A stretch of DNA of 5,305 nucleotides from Bacteroidales bacterium (GTDB lineage: Bacteria > Bacteroidota > Bacteroidia > Bacteroidales > JAAUTT01): assembly GCA_012031335.1 (NCBI GenBank), contig JAAUTT010000393.1, positions 1-5,305 on the forward strand. Reading direction: 5' to 3'. Numbering within the stretch: position 1 is the stretch's first letter; the number at the start of each line of letters is the position of its first letter. Positions 1 to 5,305 of the stretch are shown here, one piece after another. The position numbers and the translations under genes were made by a program. A model generated the notes under the pieces. That model searched no databases. It had not been told where the DNA came from and saw nothing but the letters and a program-made list of their open reading frames with translations.

Positions 1-864
1 AGCACCGATCTGTGTGACATATTCGGCCTTACCCATTGCCAGCGGAAACAAGGCAATAATGGTTGTAATAGAAGTTATGAGGATAGGACGAACACGGGCC
101 AGTCCAGCCATCATTAGCGAGCGCGCAGGTCGGTAACCTCTTCGTTGCAGTACCTGCGAATAGTCGATCAGGATGATTCCGTTGTTGACAACAATACCTA
201 TTAATATGATAAAACCAGTGAATACATTGGCATTCATAATGGAATTTCCCGTAAGTATAAGTGCCATGATGGATCCTATTCCGGCAAGAGGAATGGAGAA
301 CATAAGCACCAGCGGAGTGGCAAACGACTCGAAGACGGAAGCCAATATCATATATATTAGCAGAATGGCTGCAGGAATCAGAAACAGAAAGTCGCTCAGG
401 TCCTGTGTTTCGTGTTCGACAACCTTGCTGATCCCGGAAGGTGAACTGATGCCTTGTACCAGGTTATCGACTTCGAGACGGGCAGCCGTTTGGAGATCCT
501 TATCGTCGTTTACTTCGCTGATAAAAGCATATACCACTTCCAGCTGTTTTTCCTGGTTGATACGTTTGATAGAAGTAGCCCCTTCGTTGAAATTAAAAGC
601 CGATATATTCTGAAGCTCGAATTGGGTGTTACTTCCTCCTTTTACCGGTAATTTTTTTAAGTCGTTCAGGTTGCGGTTTTTCTCCTCTTCCTGGATATTT
701 GTAATAATCTGTATATCGTATTCGTCGCTACCCTGTTTGAATTTGGCACCACTCGAAAATTCTCTGGGAAAAGAATTCAGTTCCGAAAGCACCGTATTGG
801 CCGGAATGTTATATACCGCCATCATCTGCTTGTCGAAATTGAGCAATACTTCGGGCCGGCCGAG
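1..864 (-). CDS. RND permease B, segment 3: end of second periplasmic loop and TM8-TM11 (3'-partial)
   Basis: This frame gives 288 codons, open without a stop to the window edge. I translated it by hand from the reverse complement. It begins LGRPEVLLNFDKQMMAVYNI, matching the family 'G.pEv.v..dr.k...yGl' docking/porter element. It continues through GSDEYDIQIITNIQEEEKNRNLNDLKKLPV, the 'ddydi.vrl....R.....l..l.v' element. SDFLFLIPAAILLIYMILASVFESFATPLVLMFSIPLAGIG is TM8-TM9, GFIILIGIVVNNGIILIDY is TM10, and RVRPILITSITTIIALFPLAMG is TM11. The last visible residues are KAEYVTQIGA. Because the start of this frame has no local start codon at the break and the stop is outside, it is easily missed by an ORF caller. 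Membership of the RND family is unambiguous. Confidence 0.92.
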
Positions 865-2992
865 GGAACGTTCACATTCACATATTCGACCGATGATTGC
901 TGTGAAAGATAATATTTCACCAGGTTAGCCTGACTGAGTATCTGTTCGTAATTTTCGCCCTTGATAATTACTTTTTCCTCCTGCTTGCCAAATCCCATCA
1001 TTCCCTCGAAGTTCATGTCATCTCCACCGCCACTTTCACCACCAAAGCGCCGCGAAGATACAGGCGGATCCCAGCTGAAAACAGCAGGTTCCATGCCTTC
1101 GAGTGTGTTTAATATTTCCTGTTTTACTTTGGGAATGGAAAAGTTTCTTACTTTCTTATACTCCTTTACAAGACTTACGGTAATCACAGCCTCTTCTTCA
1201 TAAATCTGGCTCAGAATTTCCTTTTTCTCCTTGATCCTGGCCAGCCTCTTTTCTACTTCGGCCACAAGCAGATCGGTGTTTTCGAGTGTGGTACCTCCTG
1301 GCATGGTAACATATAAAGTAAGATTCACCAGTTCGGGTTCCTCGAGTTTGATCATGCTAATGCCCAGACTAATCAGCAGCGAAAGAAAGAATATACCGAA
1401 AGCCCCCATAACCGTGCGGGCAGGGTATCGCATACACGATTTCAGTAAAACCATGTATATCTGGATAAGCCGGTTGTGGTACGAAATACGTTCGAAGCTT
1501 ATATTCCGGCTCCGCACCTGAAGTTTCAGAAATGTATGGGTGATCATGGGAACTAACAGCAGCGCTACAACCAGCGAAATCATCAGGGTTGAAATAATGG
1601 AAACACCTACATGCTTACCCATGATTCCCACCAGAAAATTTTCGGAGAAGGCAAAAGGGAGAAAAACCATAGCCGTTGTAAGTGTAGCAGCAACGATGGA
1701 GCGCCATACCTCCTTTACGCCCTGTTTTACTGCCTGGTCGATATCTTTGGTGCGACCCGCCAAACGATATATGTTTTCCATTACCACCACGCTGTTGTCG
1801 AGCAGCATGCCAATAGCCAGGGCCATTCCCAAAAGAGTAAGGCTATTGATTGAAACACCAAAGGCATAGAAAAAATTGAAGGCTGTATATACCGAAATTG
1901 GAATAGCCAAACCGATGGCTACCACCAAGCGAATGTTTTTCAGGAAGATCCAGAGTATAAAAATAGCCAGTAACCCGCCCACCAGGGCAAGCTGAATAAT
2001 CAGGCTGATATTCTTTTCCATGGTTTCGGCCGAATTGTTCTGGATCACAATTTCCACATCCTTTTGTTTCAGCTCCTTATTGAGCACCGCTATCTCGTCT
2101 TTCACCCTGTTGGCCAGATCGATCATATTCGACTGGGTATCGCGGGTGAGCTGCATGGTAACAGCCTCCTTCCCGTCGACACGGCTGTAGGAATCCTGCT
2201 CTTTTACTCCGAAGCGGATTTCGGCTACATCCTTTAGTTTAACGGTGCCCTGTTCGCGAACTACAAGTTCTCTTATTTCTTCAATTTGTGAATAGTCGGA
2301 AGTTACATTTACAAAAACATACTGGTTATTATGATTGACTTTCCCGGCGAAAGTCCTTGCGCGGGAATTATTACCGAGGACACTTCTGATTTCGGCAGGT
2401 GTTATGCCATAAGCCTTACAAACATCCTCACGCAGGTGAATCTCGACCGATTTCTCCCTGCCACCGAAAACAGCCACATTTGCTATGCCATTCACATTCT
2501 GCATGCGGTTTACAACATCGCGGTTCACAACCTGCCGCACCCTGTCGGCTCCGCCACTGCCCTTTATCTGAAAGGGTCATCAGGCTTGTTGTTGAGTTGC
2601 TCAATATCAAATTTAAAAACCTGAACTATAAATTCTTCAGGGATATTCTTCCGTACTTCGTCAATTTTTTCCTGTAGCTTGAGGTAGGCAAATTTGATAT
2701 TGGTACCCGGAGTGTAGGAAATCTGAATCATTCCTTGTTGCTGTGCGGCGGTCGATTCAATTTTATCCACACCCTTTAATGTGCCAATGGCACCTTCGAG
2801 TGGAATAATGGCCTGATTCTCCATATAGCGGGGGTCGACTTCCAGGCTTGTGTAAACCTGAACGAAGAGGTAAGGAATCTGTACCCCCGGATAAAGCTCT
2901 ACCGGCAGCTGGCGGTATGAGAAAACCCCCAGCATGGTAACCGCTGCGAACAGCATGGAGATGAGTACTTTCCTGTTAATGATAAAATCCAT
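1..2992 (-). CDS. RND-type efflux permease B (3'-partial, interrupted by two frameshifts)
   Basis: This is a second RND inner-membrane proton antiporter, distinct in sequence from its upstream neighbour. Bridging breaks near 2572 and 866 gives 998 residues, open at the left edge; TM12 and the C-terminal tail lie outside. Layout by residue: TM1 about 9-27 with the classical RQLPVELYPGV immediately after, first periplasmic loop to about 325, TM2-TM4 about 329-405 with Asp399-Asn400 in GMLLDNSVVVMEN, TM5-TM6 to about 490, TM7 near 525-545, second periplasmic loop with a Gly/Asp-rich stretch at about 646-673, and TM8-TM11 with ASVFESFATPL, VNNGIILIDY and RVRPILITSI. The chosen start is the ATG at 2992, 4 bases past the RND-A stop; a TTG at 3010 is an alternative giving six extra residues and a 14-base overlap. 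No Shine-Dalgarno is evident. It probably partners with RND-A; substrate is unknown. Confidence 0.93.
862..869 (-). other. Frame break 2 in RND-B (one base missing)
   Basis: The coding strand reads AAC GTT CCC TCG GCC GGC CCG with the upstream frame. The downstream frame reads CTC GGC CGG CCC GAA (L-G-R-P-E), the expected family motif. Adding one T (V-S-L-G-R-P-E) or one C (V-P-L-G-R-P-E) in GTTCCC restores a continuous reading. Confidence 0.78.
867..2570 (-). CDS. RND permease B, segment 2: porter domains, TM2-TM7, first half of second loop
   Basis: This is the 568-residue central frame of RND-B. It resumes with QIKGSGGADRVRQVVNRDV, so the GTG at 2540 where an ORF finder would start is internal. 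Recognisable parts are VNGIANVAVFGGREKSVEIHL and YGITPAEIRSVL (porter/docking region), VKLKDVAEIRFGVKEQDSYSRVDG (the equivalent of the N-G signature before GLA/T-Q), TM2-TM3 (ALVGGLLAIFILWIFLKN, AIPISVYTAFNFF), TM4 with its Asp at 1799-1797, the amphipathic VKQGVKEVWRSIVAATLTT, TM5-TM6 and TM7 (AFGIFFLSLLISLGIS). The second periplasmic loop starts KLEEPELVNLTLYVTMPGGTTLENTD. The frame loses family agreement just after VEYVNVNV at about 867 and would end at a spurious stop at 822. Confidence 0.91.
2570..2575 (-). other. Frame break 1 in RND-B (one T missing from a T run)
   Basis: The coding strand reads GAC CCT TTC AGA TAA. One extra T in the run gives D-P-F-Q-I-K-G-S-G-G-A-D-R and continues into the long central frame. 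The central frame has its own stop just upstream (2579-2577), so the two reading frames are open together for only a few bases and the break is tightly located. Confidence 0.8.
2573..2992 (-). CDS. RND permease B, segment 1: N-terminus, TM1 and start of the first porter domain
   Basis: These are the first 140 residues of RND-B. MDFIINRKVLISML leads into TM1, with Asn-Arg-Lys in the place of the usual Arg-Arg-Pro just before the helix. YRQLPVELYPGVQIPYLFV is the family signature after TM1. SLEVDPRYMENQAIIPLEGAIGTLKGVDKIEST corresponds to the conserved 'a.pe.vE..v..plE..l..v.gv..i.S' porter motif, and GMIQISYTPGTNIKFAYLKLQEKIDEVRKNIPEE to the next beta-alpha unit. The family pattern runs through NNKPDDP and breaks at a run of three T (coding strand). 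The raw frame then meets a TAA at 2566-2564 after only two more codons. Confidence 0.9.
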
Positions 2993-2996
2993 AAGT

Positions 2997-3143
2997 TCAG
3001 GCTTCAGCAATTTCGTTTTTCATCGGCTTTTTACGGTCGAAAATATAGTAAACACAAGGTATTACCACCAGCGACATAATGGTGGAAGTAGTTAAACCGG
3101 TTATTACGGCAACAGCCATCGGTGAACGAAGAGCTGCCCCTTC
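2997..3143 (-). CDS. RND permease A, segment 3: C-terminal end (TM11-TM12)
   Basis: These are the last 48 residues plus stop of RND-A, in a frame different from the preceding segment. The reading EGAALRSPMAVAVITG followed by LTTSTIMSLVVIPCVYYIF matches the near-invariant family ending G-E-G-A-x-L-R-x-P-[LM]-A-[IV]-[AS]-V-I-x-G and the hydrophobic TM12. A short basic cytoplasmic tail, DRKKPMKNEIAEA, ends at TGA 2999-2997. This segment is too short for ordinary ORF calling, and without it RND-A would appear to lack TM12. Its agreement with the family consensus is the clearest proof that the upstream frame is broken rather than the protein being naturally different at its C-terminus. Confidence 0.88.
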   Translation of the reverse strand, partial: EGAALRSPMAVAVITGLTTSTIMSLVVIPCVYYIFDRKKPMKNEIAEA

Positions 3144-5305
3144 CCCAAACCAGTGTAAGAGGCACCAACCCCAGGATATTAGTTAAACTGGTAATTAGTA
3201 TTGGCCTGATACGGTTTTGTGCTGCATTAACAATCGCATCCTTCAATTTAAGTCCCTGTGCTTTAAACTGGTTGATGGCATCAACAAGCAGAATGGAGTT
3301 GTTAACTGCAATACCGGCAAGCATAATAATCCCGATATAAGCCATAATATTAAGAGGCTTGTCAAGGAGAAAAAATGCCCAAATAGTGCCAGCCCCAGCA
3401 AAGGGAATTGTAAGTAACACTGTAAACGGGTGGATAAGAGATTCGAATTGGGATGCCATCACCATATACACCAGAATAACAGAAAGAATTAGCGCAAACC
3501 CAAGACTCGACATAGCCTCCGAACGCTTTTGTTCCTCGCCTGTGACATCTATCTGGTATTCGACTGGAACAACAATTGTTTGTAATTGAGTGCGTACCTT
3601 GGCTATTACCTTATCAAAAGCAATATCTCCCCCAAAATCGGCTGTTACAGTGCCAATCCTGTTCTGATTATGACGCAGAAGCTGTTTGGGAGAATTACTC
3701 TGGACTATTTTGGCAACCTCATAAAGAGGCACCTCCTGAGTGCCGCTTTTCAGCATAACCGAATTGAACTGCGACAGGGTGAGCTCGGGAAGACGAACGG
3801 TAATATCGTTCATTTCCCCTGCGTTATCGAACTTGCCGGCACTTTTTCCCATCAACATATCTTTGAGCTGTGTGGCAATATTATCGGGGGTTAAGTTATA
3901 CATAGCAGCCTTAAAACGGTCTATCCTTACATCTATCTCCGGAGCTCCGGCTTCGATACTAGTTTTAAGATTATACAGTTCGGGGACTTCTGTAAGCTTC
4001 TGTTTGATTTCGGCGGTTAGCTGATCGAGCACTTCCAGGCTCTTTCCCTTTACCTCAACGGTAAGCGGTGGTTCATCGGTACCCATGGTGGATTGCAGCG
4101 CTGTTTCGTTTCTGACAATGTTAATTTCCGCATCGGGCATACCGGCAATTAAGCTATTAACGCTGTTGATGAGTTTCTCCGACTCTTTAACTGCATTTTC
4201 CTTTAGTCTGATCTTTATAACGGCGGTATTCTCGTTCTGGAAAACCGATTTTTCGGTGGCCGAACTTTCATCGGGTCCCGACTGACTGTATACTATCTCT
4301 GCTTTATCTCCCAGTATTTCCTGCAACATAAATTCCAGATTCTTCACGGTACCGTCGGTACGTTGCAGCATGGTGCCTTCCTTTAGTTTAATTTCCAGGC
4401 TGAATTCACTGGTGCCGCTCTTGGGTATGAACTCACTCCCAACATAAGGAATAATCAATGCTGTAACCGCTACCAGGATGAATGCCAGGGTGACCACCAG
4501 AAATCGTTTTTCGAGAATACGTTCAACCAGTTTCCATACCATTCAAAATGCAACGATTTGGTTATTGTAAGTTTACGTTTGGCGTACACCGCGTGGTATA
4601 ACATGGGGATAACCACTATGGCCACAATGGTGGATGCCACCAGGGAGTATGTAACCGTCCAGGCCTGATCTTTGAATAAGGCACCCGAAGCTCCGTGGAG
4701 ATAGACAATAGGAAGAAAAACTACGATACAGGTAAGCGTCGACGAAATGATAGCCCCGCCCACTTCGGTGGTGCCTTTTATGGCGGAATCGAATACCGAG
4801 TGTCCCAGTTCGCGGTTTCGAAAAATATTCTCCATCACCACAATAGCATTATCCATAAGCATACCCACTCCCAGAGCAAGGCCGCCCAGAGTCATGATAT
4901 TTAAAGTTAACCCATTAAAATACATTAGGTTGAAGGTGGCTACAACTGAGATTGGGATGGTGAAGCTGATGATACTTGTAATACCGATGTGCCGTAAAAA
5001 AATAAAAAGCACCAGTATAGAAATGATGGCACCTGCCAGCGCAGAAGTTTTGAGTTCGGAGATAGAATTACGTATAAACTGTCCCTGGTTCTGGATTACT
5101 GTAAATTCGTAGCCAGGTAAAGCCTTACTGATGGTTTCGAACGATTTGTCGAGCTGTTCAACGGCTTTTACTGTGTTGTAGCTTGTTTCTTTGTAGATGG
5201 CGAGCCCCATGCAACGGCGGCCGTTAACCCTTACAATATTATCGGGTTTTTTATTTACAAACTAACTTTGGCCACTTCCCTGAGAAAACGGGCACCTTTC
5301 GGTAT
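2997..5305 (-). CDS. RND-type efflux permease A (5'-partial, interrupted by three frameshifts)
   Basis: This is a proton-driven RND inner-membrane transporter, probably exporting drugs, lipophilic compounds or other amphiphiles through a tripartite pump. About 770 residues are visible once three frame breaks (near 5260, 4532 and 3144) are bridged; roughly 250 N-terminal residues (TM1 and the first porter subdomains) lie beyond the right edge. In order one sees the end of the first periplasmic loop with the family signature NIVRVNG...GLAIYK, TM2-TM6 with GMLMDNAIVVMEN in TM4, TM7 followed by GSEFIP, the second periplasmic loop, and TM8-TM12 with MASQFESL, VNNSILLVDA and RIRPILITSL. The last segment ends in RKKPMKNEIAEA and a TGA at 2999-2997. 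It is followed after 4 bases by a second RND gene, so the two are surely co-transcribed. It could be a decayed gene, but the intact motifs argue for base-calling errors. Family assignment is secure; substrate is unknown. Confidence 0.93.
3141..3147 (-). other. Frame break 3 in RND-A (net loss of two bases or gain of one)
   Basis: Upstream reads L-T-L-V-W-G and downstream reads E-G-A-A-L-R-S-P-M-A. The coding strand here is TTTGGGGAAGGGGC. Restoring two bases (for example GGAGAA in place of GGAA) gives W-G-E-G-A, which aligns with the family G-x-G-E-G-A. Removing one G would also restore the frame but drops a conserved Gly. Confidence 0.75.
3145..4530 (-). CDS. RND permease A, segment 2: TM7, second periplasmic loop, TM8-TM11
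   Basis: This frame covers 462 residues of RND-A. It opens with LVERILEKRFLVVTL, the usual basic lead-in to TM7, followed by IIPYVGSEFIPKSGTSEFSLEIKL, the standard start of the second periplasmic loop. The loop contains DEPPLTVEVKGKSLEVLDQL (a PC2-type porter strand), APEIDVRIDRFKAAMYNLTPDNI and VPLYEVAKI, all recognisable HAE-family positions. TM8 starts near SLGFALILSVILVYMVMASQFESL, then TM9 (FAGAGTIWAFFL) and TM10, where VNN at about 3306-3298 occupies the place of AcrB Ala-Lys940-Asn. TM11 follows RIRPILITSL. An ATG at 4542 gives the longest open reading frame, but it lies upstream of the break and is not the gene start. After LTLVWG (about 3144) the frame leaves the family pattern, ending spuriously at 3031. 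Confidence 0.9.
4531..4533 (-). other. Frame break 2 in RND-A (one A missing from an A run)
   Basis: The coding strand reads TGG TAT GGA AAC TGG; adding one A to the AAA run gives W-Y-G-K-L-V-E-R-I-L-E-K. That joins the TM6 side loop to the basic segment before TM7. The frame on the left fits the family up to this point and the frame on the right fits from this point on. Confidence 0.8.
4533..5261 (-). CDS. RND permease A, segment 1: end of first periplasmic loop and TM2-TM6
   Basis: This is the first long frame of RND-A. It is open from 5261, although the first in-frame ATG is at 5210. That ATG lies inside the signature NGRRCMGLAIYK, where relatives usually read NGRPAVGLAIYK, so it is not a real start. 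The frame carries the closing part of the porter domain, then hydrophobic TM2 (around SALAGAIISILVLFIF), TM3 (ISFTIPISVVATFNL) and TM4 with the single conserved Asp at 4853-4851 followed by Asn. The amphipathic GHSVFDSAIKGTTEVGGAI stretch follows, and then TM5-TM6 (LTCIVVFLPIVYL and YSLVASTIVAIVVIPML). After HFEWYG at about 4533 the frame stops matching the family; the open frame continues as nonsense to a stop at 4470. The missing continuation is found one frame over from 4530. Confidence 0.88.
5258..5262 (-). other. Frame break 1 in RND-A (one base missing)
   Basis: The coding strand reads ATACCGAAAGGTGCC (I-P-K-G-A) from 5305 through F-L-R-E-V-A-K-V-S and then meets TAA at 5257-5255. The family sequence V-N-K-K-P-D-N-I-V-R-V-N-G follows one frame over from 5258. 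Restoring one T in the TTT at 5261-5259 (or an equivalent base) gives K-V-S-F-V-N-K-K without any stop. Confidence 0.75.

Noticed and set aside
173..613. Plus-strand open frames, for example 146 codons at 173-613 and others at 626-928, 961-1203, 1540-1869, 3586-3894 and 4747-5112
   Set aside because: All lie antisense to strongly conserved RND coding sequence, show no recognisable family, and have Ser/Ile/Pro-rich low-information compositions typical of shadow frames.
2570..2575. Programmed ribosomal frameshifting as an explanation for the breaks
   Set aside because: Five separate sites in two genes, with no shared slippery heptamer or downstream structure I can see, and no precedent in RND permeases.
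2428..2610. A 60-codon minus-strand frame at 2428-2610
   Set aside because: It overlaps the coding sequence of RND-B across its frame break in the third frame; the true protein is read in the other two frames.
2993..3000. A promoter, terminator or separate transcription unit between the two permeases
   Set aside because: The gap is 4 bases and no inverted repeat with a T run is present at the junction.
1..5305. Insertion sequence, CRISPR array, tRNA or other mobile or RNA element disrupting the genes
   Set aside because: No inverted terminal repeats, direct repeats, transposase motifs or tRNA-like folds were seen; the frame breaks are one or two bases, not insertions.
1..5305. Heavy-metal (CusA/CzcA-type) RND identity and assignment of a specific gene symbol
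   Set aside because: The TM4 motif is G-M-L-[LM]-D-N rather than the CusA-type motif, and no metal-binding methionine set could be identified. Similarity supports only the HAE-type family, not a named gene.

Overview
The window holds two consecutive genes on the minus strand, with no intergenic space to speak of. Both encode large resistance-nodulation-division (RND) inner-membrane efflux permeases of the hydrophobe/amphiphile (HAE-type, AcrB/MdtB/MdtC-like) superfamily. Read right to left, the first permease (RND-A) enters from beyond base 5305 without its N-terminal quarter and stops at 2997. The second (RND-B) starts 4 bases later at 2992 and runs off the left edge, lacking perhaps the last 50-70 residues. 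No other gene, RNA, mobile element, CRISPR array, promoter or terminator is supportable; the two coding regions use essentially every base.

Neither gene is a single open frame as given. RND-A changes frame at about 5260, 4532 and 3144, and RND-B at about 2572 and 866. Joining the frames restores near-full-length, motif-complete proteins: about 770 visible residues for RND-A and 998 for RND-B, against a family length of roughly 1020-1050. Between the breaks there are no stops, and all conserved motifs survive. Four breaks are explained by loss of one base within or beside a short homopolymer, and the fifth by loss of two bases or gain of one. This looks more like uncorrected sequencing or assembly error than true gene decay, though the sequence alone cannot settle it.

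The moderate base composition, AT-rich wobble positions, absence of a Shine-Dalgarno-like sequence before the second gene, and tandem RND permeases suggest a member of the Bacteroidota, probably environmental. This is an inference from style, not proven. Functionally, the pair probably forms the proton-driven inner-membrane part of one tripartite pump. A periplasmic adaptor (HlyD/AcrA type) and a TolC-like outer-membrane channel would be expected in the operon, outside the window. Two different adjacent RND subunits recall MdtB-MdtC of E. coli, which work as a heteromeric trimer. Substrates cannot be read from the sequence.

I see no undescribed system here. The points worth a second look are the frameshift pattern, the possible heteromeric pair, a Gly/Asp-rich insert in RND-B, and the TM4/TM10 relay residues.
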